Position numbers and translations under genes: made by a program
In this document: positions 9,586 through 20,518 of the stretch, one piece after another
Numbering within the stretch: the stretch's first letter is position 1
Layout of the letters: every line of letters begins with the position of its first letter
From: Mycobacteriaceae bacterium
GTDB lineage: Bacteria > Actinomycetota > Actinomycetes > Mycobacteriales > Mycobacteriaceae
Length of the DNA stretch: 64,000 nt
NCBI GenBank assembly: GCA_028726465.1
Contig: JAQYQB010000010.1
Span: 1-64,000 of the forward strand
Reading direction: 5' to 3'
Notes under the pieces: model-generated
Databases searched by the model: none
Told to the model about the DNA's origin: nothing
Seen by the model: the letters and a program-made list of their open reading frames with translations, nothing else

Positions 9586-11210
9586 GTGGTGGTTTCCGTT
9601 CCCGCTCCAAGTCGGGAGACAAGCCGAAGGACAAGCCCGCCCAGGGAGCCGGCCAGAGTCGTGACGGCAACGGCCGCGGGCGTAACGGTCGCGGCGGCGG
9701 GCGCAATTCCCGCGGCGGGAAGAACTTCCGCGACAACCGAGACAACCGCGGCCACCGGCAGGGGCGCGGGGGCGCCAACGCCGGTTCGTCCCGTCGTCCC
9801 GGGCGCTCCAACAGCACCGGGCAGCGCCTGAACGAGCGGGCGCAGGCGGCCTCCCTGGCGCAGGCGGCGAAGCAGGCCGGCCTGGACTTGCCGCGCGCGG
9901 TGGCGCTGGAGACCTTGCAGCGCGTGCACCAAGAGGGCGCTTTCGCCAACCTCATCCTGCCGCGGGCACTGCGGGAGCACAACCTCAGCGGCCGCGACGC
10001 GGCCTTCGCCACCGAGATCGCCTACGGCACCCTGCGCGCCGAGGGCGTGGTGGACGCGGTCATCGCGCGGTGCTCGAGCCGCGAGCTTTCAGCCATTGCG
10101 CCGGCCGTGCTCGACGCCCTGCGCATGGGCGTCTACCAGGTGCTCTACACCCGGGTCGAGGATCACGCCGCCGTGGATACCACCGTGCGCCTGGTCGAGG
10201 CGGCCGGGGAGACCAAGGCCAAGGGCTTTGCCAACGGCATCATGCGCTCGGTCACCCGCCGCAGCCGCGAGGACTGGATCAACCTGCTGGCCCCGGACGA
10301 TGAGGTCGCGCGCCTGGCCTTCGAGCACGCCCACCCGGAGTGGATCGCCCGTTCCTTCGCCCGCGTGGTCGGCCGCGAGGAACTGCCCGCCGCGCTGGCC
10401 GCGGACTCCGAGCGACCCATGGTGCACCTGGTGGCGCGCCCCGGGGAAATTACCGCCGAGGAACTCGCGCTGATGACCGGCTGCGAGCAGGGGCGCTACT
10501 CGCCCTATGCGGTCTACTTGGAGCACGGCGACCCGGCGGACCTGGAGCCGGTCAAGGAGCGCATGGCCGCCGTCCAGGACGAGGGCTCCCAGCTCATCGC
10601 CCGGGCCGTCGTCGAAGCCGAGGTCATCGGCGAGGATCACGGCCGCTGGCTGGACCTGTGCGCTGGCCCGGGCGGCAAGGCAGCGCTGATGGGCGCGCTC
10701 GCGCGCATCGAGGGCGCGAAGGTGGACGCCGTCGAGGTCAGCGAGCACCGCGCCAAGCTCATCGACCGCACCGCCGGGGACCTGCCGGTGCGGGTCCACG
10801 TGGCCGACGGCCGCGATCCGGGCCTCGAGCCCGGCTACGACCGCGTACTCGTCGACGCGCCCTGCTCCGGGCTGGGCGCCCTGCGCCGCCGCCCGGAGGC
10901 CCGCTGGCGCAAGGAGGAGGCCGACCTGGCTGAGCTCAGCCGCCTGCAGTTCGAGCTGCTGCGCTCCGGGCTGGAGCTGCTCCGCCCGGGCGGCATCCTC
11001 ATCTACTCGACCTGCTCGCCGGATCTGCGCGAGACCCGCTCCATCGTGGACAAGGCCGTCGCGCAGCTGGGCGCCGTGGAGGAGGACGCGCACGCGCTGC
11101 TGCCGGAGGCAATGACCGACGTGGGCGAGGAGAAGTCGGTCCAGATATGGCCGCACCGGCACGGCACGGACGCGATGTTCTTCGCGGCCCTCCGCCGGAA
11201 GGATACGTAG
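9582..11210 (+). CDS. rsmB: 16S rRNA m5C967 methyltransferase with Arg/Gly/Asn-rich N-terminal extension
   Basis: SAM-dependent cytosine-5 methyltransferase of the RsmB/Sun family (542 aa). A NusB-like domain starts near residue 90. The methyltransferase domain has the SAM loop CAGPGGKAA near residue 364 and the two family cysteines in DAPCSGLGA and YSTCSPDL. The first 85 residues are low-complexity (many RG, RN and GG pairs) and could bind RNA. Start codon overlaps fmt. Confidence 0.92.
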   Translation: MSGGFRSRSKSGDKPKDKPAQGAGQSRDGNGRGRNGRGGGRNSRGGKNFRDNRDNRGHRQGRGGANAGSSRRPGRSNSTGQRLNERAQAASLAQAAKQAGLDLPRAVALETLQRVHQEGAFANLILPRALREHNLSGRDAAFATEIAYGTLRAEGVVDAVIARCSSRELSAIAPAVLDALRMGVYQVLYTRVEDHAAVDTTVRLVEAAGETKAKGFANGIMRSVTRRSREDWINLLAPDDEVARLAFEHAHPEWIARSFARVVGREELPAALAADSERPMVHLVARPGEITAEELALMTGCEQGRYSPYAVYLEHGDPADLEPVKERMAAVQDEGSQLIARAVVEAEVIGEDHGRWLDLCAGPGGKAALMGALARIEGAKVDAVEVSEHRAKLIDRTAGDLPVRVHVADGRDPGLEPGYDRVLVDAPCSGLGALRRRPEARWRKEEADLAELSRLQFELLRSGLELLRPGGILIYSTCSPDLRETRSIVDKAVAQLGAVEEDAHALLPEAMTDVGEEKSVQIWPHRHGTDAMFFAALRRKDT

Positions 11211-11213
11211 GAT
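11208..11213 (+). promoter_or_regulatory. -10 element overlapping the rsmB stop codon
   Basis: TAGGAT includes the TAG stop of rsmB and lies 7 bases before the rpe ATG. There is no Shine-Dalgarno sequence, so rpe may be made from a leaderless mRNA. Confidence 0.45.
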
Positions 11214-11220
11214 AGTAGAC

Positions 11221-11898
11221 ATGTCAGCACCGATCATTTCGCCGTCCATCCTGGCCGCGGATTTCTCCCGGCTCGGCCAGCAGATCTCCGCCATTTCCAA
11301 CGCGGACTGGATCCACGTCGACATCATGGACGGCCACTTCGTTCCCAACCTCTCCTTTGGCCCGGGGATTACCTCCACGGTCAACGGCCTGACCGACCAG
11401 CACCTGGACGTGCACCTGATGATCGAGCACCCCGAGAAATGGGCGCAGACCTATATCGAGGCCGGCGCCGACTGCGTCATCTTCCACGTCGAGGCCATGG
11501 AGAACGCGGCCGCCGTGGTCGAGCTGGCCCGCGACCTGCGCGGCCAGGGGGTTATGGCCGGCATTTCCATCAAGCCGGACACTCCCATCGAGCCCTGGCT
11601 GGAGATTCTGGAAGAGCTCGACCTGGTCCTGGTCATGAGCGTAGAGCCCGGCTTCGGCGGCCAGAAGTTCATGCCGGAGATGTTGGACAAGGCCCGGGCC
11701 CTGCGCGCGGCGATCGACTCCCGCGGCCTGAAGACCCTCATCGAGATCGACGGCGGCATCGACGCCACGACCATCACGCAGGCCGCGGCCGCCGGGGTGG
11801 ATGCCTTCGTGGCCGGCTCCGCCGTCTTCAAGCACGCCGACCCGGGCCAAGCCGTCGACGAACTGCGCTCGGCCGCCACCCAAGCCACCGCCTCTTAA
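11221..11898 (+). CDS. rpe: Ribulose-phosphate 3-epimerase
   Basis: Interconverts ribulose 5-phosphate and xylulose 5-phosphate in the pentose-phosphate pathway. The 225-aa TIM barrel has SPSILAADFSRL at the N terminus, HVDIMDGHFVPNLSFG with the metal-binding His/Asp, the HLMIEHP strand and MSVEPGFGGQKF. Located immediately before the riboflavin genes, whose precursor is ribulose 5-phosphate; this order is known from C. glutamicum. Confidence 0.96.
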   Translation: MSAPIISPSILAADFSRLGQQISAISNADWIHVDIMDGHFVPNLSFGPGITSTVNGLTDQHLDVHLMIEHPEKWAQTYIEAGADCVIFHVEAMENAAAVVELARDLRGQGVMAGISIKPDTPIEPWLEILEELDLVLVMSVEPGFGGQKFMPEMLDKARALRAAIDSRGLKTLIEIDGGIDATTITQAAAAGVDAFVAGSAVFKHADPGQAVDELRSAATQATAS

Positions 11899-11969
11899 CA
11901 ACCGCCACCTACCGCGCGCACAGCCGCCGGGCTGGGCCGAGGAAGCCAGAATCTTTGGAAAGGAATCGC

Positions 11970-13022
11970 ATGCCAGAAGGACTCGCAGCGGGCATCGAGC
12001 GCGCCATGGAACGAGCAATCGAATTAGGCGCCGGCGTGCGGGGGACGACCAGCCCGAACCCGCCGGTGGGCGCGGTCGTGCTCGGCGCGAACGGCGAAAT
12101 CGTCGGCGAGGGAGCCACGCAGCCGGCCGGCAGTGACCACGCGGAGGTCGTGGCCTTGCGCGCGGCCGGTCAGGCCGCGGCCGGCAGCACCGTGGTCGTG
12201 ACCCTGGAGCCGTGCAACCACACCGGGCGCACCGGCCCGTGCGCGCAGGCGCTTATCGATGCCCAGGTGGCGCGCGTTATCTACCTGCACGCGGATCCCA
12301 CCGGCGCGGCTGGCGGCGCCGAGGCCCTGCGCCAGCACGGCATCGAGGTCGAAAAGCGGGACGTGCCGGCCGCCCTGCGCACCCGGGACGCCGTGATCCC
12401 GTGGCTGACCGCGGTGCGCCTGAAGCGCCCGCACGTGACCGTGAAATTCGCCCAGACCCTGGACGGGTACACCGCCGCGGCCGACGGGACCAGCCAGTGG
12501 ATCACCGGCACCGCCGCCCGCGAGTACGCCCATCGCGACCGCGCCCACCGCGACGCGATCGTGGTCGGCACCGGAACGGCGCTCGCGGATAACCCCTCGC
12601 TGACCGCGCGGCGGGCCGACGGCAGCCTCTACGAGCACCAGCCGCGGCGCGTGGTCATCGGCAAGCGCGATCTGCGCGCCGCGGGCCCGGCGTCGACCAA
12701 CCTCCGGGAGCTGGGTTATACCCAGTACGGCGATCTCGAAGAGGCCATGGAGGAGATGTACGACGACGGGGTGCGCGACGTGCTCGTCGAGGGCGGGGCC
12801 GGGCTGGCCAGCGCCCTGTTCTACGGCGGCTACGTGGACGCCATCAACGCCTATATTTCGCCGGTGCTGCTGGGCGAGGGGCTCGGCATCCTGGCCCACC
12901 CGCTGGCCGACACCCTGGCGGACGCCCCGCGCTTCCATCACCTGGGTACCCGCCAGCTGGGCGAAGACGTCCTGGTGGAATACGTCACCAGCGACGCGGC
13001 GTTGGAGAGCATGAAGCTCTAG
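11970..13022 (+). CDS. ribD: Bifunctional riboflavin deaminase/reductase
   Basis: Second and third steps of riboflavin synthesis from GTP. The N-terminal zinc deaminase has HAE and the PCNHTGRTGPC cysteine pair; the C-terminal reductase starts near residue 150 with VTVKFAQTLDGYTAAADG. 350 aa is normal. ATG 11970 follows AAAGGAAT at good distance. The start of the rib block ribD-ribE-ribBA-ribH. Confidence 0.94.
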   Translation: MPEGLAAGIERAMERAIELGAGVRGTTSPNPPVGAVVLGANGEIVGEGATQPAGSDHAEVVALRAAGQAAAGSTVVVTLEPCNHTGRTGPCAQALIDAQVARVIYLHADPTGAAGGAEALRQHGIEVEKRDVPAALRTRDAVIPWLTAVRLKRPHVTVKFAQTLDGYTAAADGTSQWITGTAAREYAHRDRAHRDAIVVGTGTALADNPSLTARRADGSLYEHQPRRVVIGKRDLRAAGPASTNLRELGYTQYGDLEEAMEEMYDDGVRDVLVEGGAGLASALFYGGYVDAINAYISPVLLGEGLGILAHPLADTLADAPRFHHLGTRQLGEDVLVEYVTSDAALESMKL

Positions 13023-13069
13023 CACAACTGAATACCTTTTGAAACGAACGAAGACGCAGACGCAGTGAG

Positions 13070-13089
13070 CGCCGCCGAGCACGGCGGCG
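13070..13089 (+). other. GC-rich hairpin in the ribD-ribE gap
   Basis: CGCCGCCG (13070-13077) and CGGCGGCG (13082-13089) form a perfect 8-bp stem with an AGCA loop. No T-run follows. It may affect expression balance between ribD and ribE, but that is only inference. Confidence 0.4.
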
Positions 13090-13118
13090 GTCAACCGCGA
13101 AGGAGATACGCACCAGAA

Positions 13119-13763
13119 GTGTTTACCGGCTTGATAGAAGAGACTGGGGCAGTGGAGTCCCTCGAGCAGCTGGGGGATTCCATCCGGCTGTGGGTTCGCG
13201 CCCCGCACGTGGTCCAGGACGCGGGCCTGGGGGATTCGATCGCCGTCAACGGCGTGTGCCTGACCGTGGCGGAGCTCAACGCGGAGCGGACCGGGTTTGC
13301 CGCGGACGTGATGCAGGAATCCCTGAACCGCAGCGCGCTGGGCCAGCTCGGCGTTGGCGACCGGGTGAACCTGGAGCGGGCCTTGGCGGCCTCGGCGCGG
13401 CTAGGCGGCCATATCGTCCAAGGCCACGTCGACGGCACGAGCCACCTGATCGAGCGCACGCCCTCGGAGCATTGGGAGGTCCTGCGCTTCGAGCTGCCGG
13501 AGCAGCTGGCGCGCTACGTGGTGGAGAAGGGCTCCATCGCCATCAACGGAACCTCGCTGACCGTCAGCGCCCGCGGGGAGGACTGGTTCGAGGTTTCCCT
13601 CATCCCGGTGACCCTGCGGGATACCACCCACGGCGACCTAGCGCCCGGCGACGTGGTGAACCTAGAGGTCGATATCCTGGCGAAATACGTCGAGAATATG
13701 CTGGCCTACCCGAAGACTGGCGGCGCTGTCGACCCGACTAAGGTTGAGCACTATGAGCGTTGA
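13119..13763 (+). CDS. ribE: Riboflavin synthase alpha subunit
   Basis: Dismutates two 6,7-dimethyl-8-ribityllumazine molecules to riboflavin. The 214-aa protein begins [10 protein letters not shown], the invariant start of the family, and has two lumazine-binding barrels ([13 protein letters not shown] in the first, [14 protein letters not shown] in the second). The GTG at 13119 gives the conserved N terminus; AAGGAG lies about 13 bases upstream. Overlaps ribBA by 11 bases. Confidence 0.95.
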   Translation: MFTGLIEETGAVESLEQLGDSIRLWVRAPHVVQDAGLGDSIAVNGVCLTVAELNAERTGFAADVMQESLNRSALGQLGVGDRVNLERALAASARLGGHIVQGHVDGTSHLIERTPSEHWEVLRFELPEQLARYVVEKGSIAINGTSLTVSARGEDWFEVSLIPVTLRDTTHGDLAPGDVVNLEVDILAKYVENMLAYPKTGGAVDPTKVEHYER

Positions 13764-15039
13764 GGAGCAGCAGACCGCCGCGGGTAGCGTGCGGCTGGAT
13801 TCGGTGGAGACCGCCATCGCGGAGATCGCGGCCGGCAAGCCCGTCGTCGTGGTCGATAACGAGGACCGAGAAAACGAGGGCGATCTGATCTTCGCCGCCG
13901 AGCTGGCCACCCCGGAGCTGGTCGCTTTCATGGTGCGTTATTCCTCCGGCTATATCTGCGCCCCGCTGTTGCCGGCTGACTGCGCCCGGCTGAACCTGCC
14001 GCCCATGGTCGCGCGCAACGAGGACGTGCGCGGCACCGCCTACACGGTGACCGTCGACGCCGCCACCGGCACCACGGGCATTTCCGCCACCTCCCGCGCC
14101 GAGACCATCCGCCGCCTGGCGGATCCGGAATCCACCACGCAGGACTTCACCCGCCCCGGCCACGTGGTACCGCTGGCCGCCCGCCCGGGCGGGGTGCTGG
14201 AGCGCGAGGGCCACACGGAGGCCTCGGTCGACCTGGCCCGCCTGGCGGGCCTGCGCCCGGCCGGCGTGCTGTGCGAGATCGTCTCCGAGGAGGATCCGAC
14301 GGACATGGCGCGCTCGCCGGAGCTGCGCCGCTTCGCCGACGCGCACGGCCTGGCGATGATCTCCATCGAGCAGCTCATCCAGTGGCGCCGCCGCCACGAG
14401 TCCCAGGTCGAGCGCGTCGTGGACACCCAGCTGCCCACCGACTACGGCCGCTTTACCGCCATCGGCTACCGCCACGCGGTGGATGGCCAGGAGCACGTGG
14501 CTCTTATCGCCGGCGACCCAGAGCAGCTGCGCGGTGCGGAAAACGTCACCGTGCGCGTCCACTCGGAGTGCCTGACCGGGGACGTCTTCTCCTCCCGGCG
14601 CTGCGACTGCGGCCAGCAGCTGCACCGCTCCCTGGAGATCATCCAGGGCGCCGGCAGCGGCGTGGTCATCTACCTGCGCGGCCACGAGGGCCGCGGCATT
14701 GGTTTGCTCCACAAGCTGCAGGCCTACCAGCTCCAGGACCAGGGCTTGGATACCGTGGACGCGAACCTGGAACAGGGCCTGCCGGAAGACGCCCGCGAGT
14801 ACTCCGTGGCGGGGCAGATCCTGCGGGATCTGGGCATCGTCTCGGCCCGCCTGCTGACCAACAACCCGCACAAGGGCCAGGGCCTGGCCGGCTTCGGCGT
14901 CGACGTGAGCGAGCACCAGCCGCTGGAGGTCACGCCGAACGCGGACAACATCAAATACCTGCGCACCAAGCGCGACCGGATGGGGCACCACCTGCCGCAG
15001 GTCGCCGCCTGGGACGCCGAGCACGGCGTCACCTCCTAG
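13753..15039 (+). CDS. ribBA: Bifunctional 3,4-dihydroxy-2-butanone-4-phosphate synthase / GTP cyclohydrolase II
   Basis: Makes both branch precursors of riboflavin. The N-terminal DHBP synthase has [13 protein letters not shown] and the [14 protein letters not shown] stretch. The C-terminal GTP cyclohydrolase II has the zinc site C-x10-C-x-C (from SECLTGDVF to RRCDCG) and [10 protein letters not shown]. 428 aa. ATG 13753 is preferred over an in-frame TTG at 13744 because AAGG precedes it. Confidence 0.95.
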   Translation: MSVEEQQTAAGSVRLDSVETAIAEIAAGKPVVVVDNEDRENEGDLIFAAELATPELVAFMVRYSSGYICAPLLPADCARLNLPPMVARNEDVRGTAYTVTVDAATGTTGISATSRAETIRRLADPESTTQDFTRPGHVVPLAARPGGVLEREGHTEASVDLARLAGLRPAGVLCEIVSEEDPTDMARSPELRRFADAHGLAMISIEQLIQWRRRHESQVERVVDTQLPTDYGRFTAIGYRHAVDGQEHVALIAGDPEQLRGAENVTVRVHSECLTGDVFSSRRCDCGQQLHRSLEIIQGAGSGVVIYLRGHEGRGIGLLHKLQAYQLQDQGLDTVDANLEQGLPEDAREYSVAGQILRDLGIVSARLLTNNPHKGQGLAGFGVDVSEHQPLEVTPNADNIKYLRTKRDRMGHHLPQVAAWDAEHGVTS

Positions 15040-15127
15040 GCAGTACCAGCTGCCGCGCACGGCGCAGCACCACCGCTAAGACAGCACCACCGACAGGAAA
15101 CACCACCGACCGGAAAGAGGTACCGAA

Positions 15128-15649
15128 ATGAGTAAGGAAGGCTTGTCGGCGATCGACTCGGTCGATGCGCGCGGGATTTCCGTCGCCGTTATCACGGCCA
15201 CCTGGAACGCGGATATCTGCGACCAGCTCCACGCCGAGGCGCTGGCGGCCGCCGAGCGCAACGGCGCCCATGCCGAGGGCTTCCGCGTCGTCGGGGCCCT
15301 GGAGATCCCCGTGGCTGTCCAGGCCGCGGCGCGGCGCTTCGACGCCGTGGTGGCGCTCGGCTGCGTCATCCGCGGCGGCACCCCGCACTTTGACTATGTC
15401 TGCGACTCCGTGACCCAGGGGCTGACCCGGATCGCGCTGGATGAGTCCACCCCGGTGGCCAACGGCATCCTCACCGTCAACGACCACGACCAGGCCGTCG
15501 ATCGGGCGGGTTTTGCCGGCTCCGCTGAGAACAAGGGTTCCGAGGCCATGGTGGCGGCGCTCGACACCGTTGTGAAGCTGCGGGCGATTAACCAATCCGG
15601 TAGTGCGGACGTAGACTATGAGGGCGCAGAAAAAGGAGTGGAGCACTGA
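15128..15649 (+). CDS. ribH: 6,7-dimethyl-8-ribityllumazine synthase
   Basis: Condenses the two precursors made by RibD-dependent reactions and RibBA. The 173-aa product shows the family segments TATWN-type substrate loop ([13 protein letters not shown]), [10 protein letters not shown], and [15 protein letters not shown]. Stop and next start overlap as TGATG with the following membrane protein gene, suggesting co-translation. Confidence 0.95.
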   Translation: MSKEGLSAIDSVDARGISVAVITATWNADICDQLHAEALAAAERNGAHAEGFRVVGALEIPVAVQAAARRFDAVVALGCVIRGGTPHFDYVCDSVTQGLTRIALDESTPVANGILTVNDHDQAVDRAGFAGSAENKGSEAMVAALDTVVKLRAINQSGSADVDYEGAEKGVEH

Positions 15650-16188
15650 TGACTGACAGCACTGGCAAGCCGGCGAAGCCACAACTGTCCGAAGAGGAGT
15701 TGCTGGCCTATACCCGCATCGATCCCTTCGCCCAGACCAGCAACAAGCCGTGGGATCTCGAGGTCAAGTCCCCGTACCTGCGCAAGCTGGCGGTCATCGT
15801 CGTCATCGTGGTCATGGCGGTCCACATCTTCATGGGCCTAACCCTGGACATCGAGTTCACGGGCGCGACCGTGACCACCATTGACAAGTTCGCCTTCCCT
15901 GGTGTGGGCGTGCTGCTGTCCATCCTGTTCTGGCTCATCCTGACCCGCCCGCGCGTGCGGGCCAACGAGGACGGGGTAGAGATCCGCAACATCGTGGGCA
16001 CCCGCTTCTACCCGTGGGCGGTCATCTACGGCCTGTCCTTCCCCGAGGGCGCGCGCATGGCGCGCCTCGAGCTGCCGGAATTCGAATACGTACCGATGTG
16101 GGCCCTGCAGGCCGGTGACAAGTCCACCATCATGGACTCCGTCAACAAGTTCCGCGCCCTGGAAGCCCGCTACATGCCGCAGGATTAG
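15649..16188 (+). CDS. PH-domain membrane protein, function unknown
   Basis: A 179-aa protein with a hydrophilic N terminus and two predicted membrane segments near residues 45-66 and 82-102. It ends in a bacterial PH-like cytoplasmic domain ([20 protein letters not shown]). Such proteins follow ribH in many corynebacteria. The one-base overlap with ribH ties it to riboflavin expression, but no role in riboflavin transport or synthesis can be deduced. Confidence 0.75.
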   Translation: MTDSTGKPAKPQLSEEELLAYTRIDPFAQTSNKPWDLEVKSPYLRKLAVIVVIVVMAVHIFMGLTLDIEFTGATVTTIDKFAFPGVGVLLSILFWLILTRPRVRANEDGVEIRNIVGTRFYPWAVIYGLSFPEGARMARLELPEFEYVPMWALQAGDKSTIMDSVNKFRALEARYMPQD

Positions 16189-16196
16189 GCGCCGCC

Positions 16197-18263
16197 GTGG
16201 CTGATCCAACTACCTATCGGCCGGCCCCCGGAACCATCCCCACGGAACCGGGGGTCTATAAGTTCCGAGACGAAAACCGCCGCGTCGTCTACGTCGGCAA
16301 GGCAAAAAACCTGCGCGCCCGCCTGTCCAACTACTTCCAGGACATCACCCAGCTGCACCCGCGCACCCGCCAGATGGTGCTGACCGCGGCGTCGGTGGAA
16401 TGGACCGTGGTGGCCAGCGAGGTGGAGGCCCTCCAGCTCGAATACACCTGGATTAAGCGCTTCGACCCGCGGTTCAACGTCATGTACCGCGACGACAAGA
16501 CCTACCCGATGCTCGCGGTTTCGGTGGGCGAGCGCTTCCCCCGCGCGTTTTTCTACCGCGGTCCGCGGCGCAAGGGCGTGCGCTATTTCGGCCCCTACTC
16601 GCACGCGTGGGCCGTGCGCGAGACCCTGGACTTGCTCACCCGCGTGTTCCCCATGCGCACCTGCACCAAGGGCGTGTTCAACCGCCACGAGGCGCTCGGC
16701 CGGCCCTGCCTGCTGGGCTATATCGGCAAGTGCGATGCCCCGTGCATCGGCCGCGTCAGCGAGGACGAGCACCGCGCCACCGTCAAACGCCTGGTCTCCT
16801 TCATGAACGGCAATACCGCCCCGGTGACCCGCCAGCTCACCCAGGAGATGGAAGAGGCCTCGGCCAACCTGGAATTCGAGCGAGCCGCGCGCCTGCGGGA
16901 CGACCTGGGCGCCATCAACAAGATCATGGAGCAGCAGGCCGTCGTCTTCGGCGACGGCACGGACGCCGATCTCATCGCCTTCCACACCGACGAGCTCGAG
17001 GCCGCGGTGCAGATCTTCCACGTGCGCGACGGGCGCATCCGCGGCCAGCGCGGCTGGGTCGTGGAGAAGGTCGGCGACCAGGCCAGCACCGAGACGGTCG
17101 CCGAGGGGCAAGAGGATCCGGCGCTGCCGGCGCTCATCCAGAACTTCCTCATCCAGTTCTATTCCGACGCCGTGGAGCGCGAGAAGCAGGAGGCCGCCGA
17201 GGACGCGGCCATCGACCTGGGGGTGCCGCGGCGCGGCGTCGACCAGGAATCCCACGCGAAGTCCCGCACGGTCAAGGTGGTCCCGCCGGAGATCCTGGTC
17301 CAACGTCCGCCGGCCGAGGACGCGGAGGTCAAGCAACTGCTGGAGGAGCTGCGTGGGGCCCGGGTGGATCTGCGCGTGCCGCAACGCGGGGACAAGCGCG
17401 CCCTGATGGCAACGGTCGCGCGCAATGCCAAGGACGCCCTGCGCCAGCACAAGCTCAAGCGCGTGGGCGATCTGACCGCCCGTTCGGCCGCGCTGCAGGA
17501 CATCCAGGAAGCCCTGGGCATGGAGCAGGCGCCCCTGCGCATCGAGTGCACGGATATCTCCCACATCCAGGGCACCGACGTGGTGGCCTCCCTCGTGGTC
17601 TTCGAGGACGGCCTGCCGCGGAAGTCGGACTACCGGCGTTACCGCATCAAGGAAGCGGCCGGCGACGGCCGCTCCGACGACGTCGGCTCGATTGCGGAGG
17701 TCACCCGCCGCCGCTTCAAGCGCCACCACGTGGATAAGCTGGCCAACCCGGATGAGGAATCGGAGGAGCAGACCTTCTCCGACGAGCAGGTCGTGGAGGA
17801 ATCCGCGGAGGCCGGGCGGCGTTTCGCCTACCCGCCGCAGCTGTTCATCGTCGACGGCGGCGCGCCGCAGGTGGCCGCGGCTCAGGAGGTCTTCGACGAG
17901 CTGGGCATTAACGACGTCGTGCTGGTGGGGCTGGCGAAGCGCCTGGAGGAAATCTGGGTGCCGGGCGACGACGAGCCGGTGATCCTGCCGCGTAACTCGC
18001 AGGCGCTCTACCTGCTGCAGCAGATCCGCGACGAGGCCCACCGCTTTGCGATTACCTACCACCGCCAGCAGCGCTCGGCGCGGATGCGCTCGTCGGTGCT
18101 GGACTCCATCCCCGGGCTCGGGCCGCAACGGCGCAAGGACCTGGTCAAGCATTTCGGTTCCGTCAAGAAGCTCAAGCAGGCCTCCGTCGAGGAAATCGCC
18201 GAGGTCAAGGGCTTCGGCCCGAAGCTGGCCCAGACCGTCTTCGACGGCCTGCAGGCCCGCTAA
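16197..18263 (+). CDS. uvrC: UvrABC excinuclease subunit C
   Basis: Incises DNA on both sides of lesions marked by UvrAB. Domain order in 688 aa: GIY-YIG nuclease ([20 protein letters not shown]), zinc-type cysteine cluster near residue 155, UVR UvrB-binding helix pair ([20 protein letters not shown]), RNase H-like 3' nuclease starting at [16 protein letters not shown], and C-terminal helix-hairpin-helix repeats ([21 protein letters not shown]). GTG start, 8 bases after the upstream gene. Confidence 0.96.
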   Translation: MADPTTYRPAPGTIPTEPGVYKFRDENRRVVYVGKAKNLRARLSNYFQDITQLHPRTRQMVLTAASVEWTVVASEVEALQLEYTWIKRFDPRFNVMYRDDKTYPMLAVSVGERFPRAFFYRGPRRKGVRYFGPYSHAWAVRETLDLLTRVFPMRTCTKGVFNRHEALGRPCLLGYIGKCDAPCIGRVSEDEHRATVKRLVSFMNGNTAPVTRQLTQEMEEASANLEFERAARLRDDLGAINKIMEQQAVVFGDGTDADLIAFHTDELEAAVQIFHVRDGRIRGQRGWVVEKVGDQASTETVAEGQEDPALPALIQNFLIQFYSDAVEREKQEAAEDAAIDLGVPRRGVDQESHAKSRTVKVVPPEILVQRPPAEDAEVKQLLEELRGARVDLRVPQRGDKRALMATVARNAKDALRQHKLKRVGDLTARSAALQDIQEALGMEQAPLRIECTDISHIQGTDVVASLVVFEDGLPRKSDYRRYRIKEAAGDGRSDDVGSIAEVTRRRFKRHHVDKLANPDEESEEQTFSDEQVVEESAEAGRRFAYPPQLFIVDGGAPQVAAAQEVFDELGINDVVLVGLAKRLEEIWVPGDDEPVILPRNSQALYLLQQIRDEAHRFAITYHRQQRSARMRSSVLDSIPGLGPQRRKDLVKHFGSVKKLKQASVEEIAEVKGFGPKLAQTVFDGLQAR

Positions 18264-18298
18264 GAATCCTGGCGGGCCGGGATCGGCCGCGAACCAGA

Positions 18299-18304
18299 TA
18301 GAAT
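18299..18304 (+). promoter_or_regulatory. -10 element of a leaderless rapZ promoter
   Basis: TAGAAT ends 6 bases before the rapZ ATG; no Shine-Dalgarno sequence is visible. Confidence 0.5.
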
Positions 18305-18310
18305 GGCCCC

Positions 18311-19183
18311 ATGGCACAATTTGTCACCCCTCCCATCCTGCTGACCGGCATGTCCGGCGGCGGGCTCAGCTCGGCGGCCAAGGTCTTAGAAGACAAGGGC
18401 TATTTCGTCGCGCACAACCTGCCCCCGGTGCTCATCGTGGAGCTGCTGGAGCTGTGCGCCCAGGACGACTCGCCCGTCGACAAGGTCGCCGTCGTCACCG
18501 ACGTGCGCAGCCGGATGTTCCCCGGTTCCTTGCTGGAGACCTTCGACCAGCTGCGCGAGCGGGACATGCAGCCCACCGTGTTGTTCATGGATGCCCGGGA
18601 CGACGTGCTGATCCGGCGTTTCGACTCCGTGCGGCGCACCCACCCGCTGCAGGGCGAGGACACGCTGAAGATTGGCATCCGGCGGGAGCGCGACGCCATC
18701 GCGAGCGTGCGCGCCCGCGCGGATATCATCCTGGACACCACGAACCTGTCGGTCCACGATCTGCGCCGCGCCATCGAGGCCTCCTTCGGGCCGCTGGGCA
18801 GCCAGAAGCAGCACGTCACCGTCGAGTCTTTCGGCTTCAAGCACGGCTCGCCGCGCGACGCGGACCTGGTCGTCGACGTGCGCTTCCTCCCGAACCCGTA
18901 CTGGGTTCACGAGCTGCGGCCCTACCGCGGCACGGACGCGCCGGTGGCTGATTACGTGCTTTCCCAACCGAGCGCGGAAGAGTTCATCGATCGATTCATG
19001 GCGATGCTGGATTCCATGCTGGCGGGTTACCACCACGAGGGCAAGAACTTCATCACGGTCGGCGTCGGCTGCACCGGCGGGCACCACCGCTCCGTGGCCG
19101 TGGCCGAGGAGATCGCCCACCGGCTCGGCGAGAAGGGCAAGGTCGACGTGAGCGTCCTGCACAGAGATATCGAGCGGGACTAG
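18311..19183 (+). CDS. rapZ: RapZ-family nucleotide-binding protein
   Basis: Homologue of RapZ/YvcJ (290 aa), an RNA-binding adapter and NTPase in other bacteria. The N-terminal kinase-like domain has a changed P-loop, [12 protein letters not shown], where the usual Lys/Arg after the last Gly is Leu. The C-terminal domain keeps the conserved [18 protein letters not shown] signature. It begins the rapZ-yvcK-whiA trio found across Gram-positive bacteria. Confidence 0.93.
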   Translation: MAQFVTPPILLTGMSGGGLSSAAKVLEDKGYFVAHNLPPVLIVELLELCAQDDSPVDKVAVVTDVRSRMFPGSLLETFDQLRERDMQPTVLFMDARDDVLIRRFDSVRRTHPLQGEDTLKIGIRRERDAIASVRARADIILDTTNLSVHDLRRAIEASFGPLGSQKQHVTVESFGFKHGSPRDADLVVDVRFLPNPYWVHELRPYRGTDAPVADYVLSQPSAEEFIDRFMAMLDSMLAGYHHEGKNFITVGVGCTGGHHRSVAVAEEIAHRLGEKGKVDVSVLHRDIERD

Positions 19184-19415
19184 AAAATATAGCCCGCCGC
19201 GGATAGCGAAAACTTAAAGGAACTGAATACACCCACAACGAACCGGGGCGAAAACGCCCGCAGAGTCGGTGGCCGACGGGCCGGATGGGGCGGGCACGGG
19301 CACGATCTGTGCCCAACCCGCTGCTAAGTCCCGTGTCCTGGGCCTTGAAGATTTTAGGCCCGGGGCAGCGGCCACCGGCGATGAGACCATAGAAAGGCGG
19401 CAGGGATCTTTTCCA

Positions 19416-20399
19416 ATGTCTAATCCCTTCCACGTAGCCTGCCTGGGCGGCGGGCATGGCTTGTACCAAACTTTGCTCGCGGCGCAGGAGACCGGCGCCA
19501 CGAAGGTGACCGCAATCGTGACCGTGGCCGACGACGGCGGCTCCTCCGGGCGCCTGCGCCGCGAGCTGGCGATCATCCCGCCGGGGGATCTGCGCATGGC
19601 GCTGGCGGCGCTGTCCGACGGCGAGGACGAGGGCCGCTTCTGGGCGACCACGCTCCAACACCGTTTCGGCGGGCACGGGGCGCTGGCCGGACATGCGCTA
19701 GGCAACCTGCTCATCGCGGGGCTGACGGAGATTTTGGGCGATAGCCAGGCCGCCCTCGACAAGGTCGCGGAGCTGACCGAGTCGCACGGCCGGGTCCTGC
19801 CGGTGGTCAACGAGCCGCTGGAAATCGAGGCCGAGGTCGCGGGCCTCGACGAGGACCCGCGCGTGGTGCGCTCGGTCCGCGGCCAGGTGGCCGTCGCCTC
19901 GACGCCGGGCCAGGTCCGCCGCGTGCGGATCATCCCCGAGGACGCAAAGGTCAACGACTTGGTGTTGGAAGCCATCGGCCAGGCCGACCTCATCACGCTG
20001 GGGCCGGGCTCGTGGTTTTCCTCCGTGCTGCCGCACGTGGTCATCCCGCGCCTGATGGAGGCCATCAGCGCCGCCGATGCCCTGCGCGTGGTGGTGCTCA
20101 ACCTGTCCGCGGAGCCGGGGGAGACCCAAGGCTTTTCCGCGGAGCGCCACCTCCACGTCCTGGCTCAGCACGCCCCGGGCCTGCGGATCGACAAGATCTT
20201 GGTGGAGGAGAAGATCCTCACCGCGCCCAGCGAGCGGGAGTACCTGCAGCGCGCGGCCCGCGCCCTAGGCGCCACGGTCGAATATGCGGATCTCTGCCGG
20301 CTGGACGATAATGGGCAGCCCACCAGCGTCCACGATCCGGATAAGCTGTCCGCTGCGCTTTCCCGGATGCATTCCGCTTTCCTCGAGGCCGGGCGCTAG
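19416..20399 (+). CDS. yvcK: YvcK/CuvA-family protein (gluconeogenesis factor)
   Basis: Conserved 327-aa protein of the CofD-like fold; in other Gram-positives it binds UDP-sugars and influences cell shape and gluconeogenic growth. Motifs: GGGHGLYQTL at the N terminus, VADDGGSSGRLRRE, and DLITLGPGSWFSSVLPHV. The frame is open back to 19269, but homology starts at ATG 19416 with AGGGA upstream. Flanked by rapZ and whiA. Confidence 0.92.
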   Translation: MSNPFHVACLGGGHGLYQTLLAAQETGATKVTAIVTVADDGGSSGRLRRELAIIPPGDLRMALAALSDGEDEGRFWATTLQHRFGGHGALAGHALGNLLIAGLTEILGDSQAALDKVAELTESHGRVLPVVNEPLEIEAEVAGLDEDPRVVRSVRGQVAVASTPGQVRRVRIIPEDAKVNDLVLEAIGQADLITLGPGSWFSSVLPHVVIPRLMEAISAADALRVVVLNLSAEPGETQGFSAERHLHVLAQHAPGLRIDKILVEEKILTAPSEREYLQRAARALGATVEYADLCRLDDNGQPTSVHDPDKLSAALSRMHSAFLEAGR

Positions 20400-20518
20400 A
20401 ATAGGCAGTCTGTTTTAATATTTTTTCATCTCTATTTCGATTACCTGACGACAACCGGTGTGGTGCTGCGGGCCGGAAGCTGGCACCGCAGGATAGAAAG
20501 GGCAGGAAGGCATAAAAG

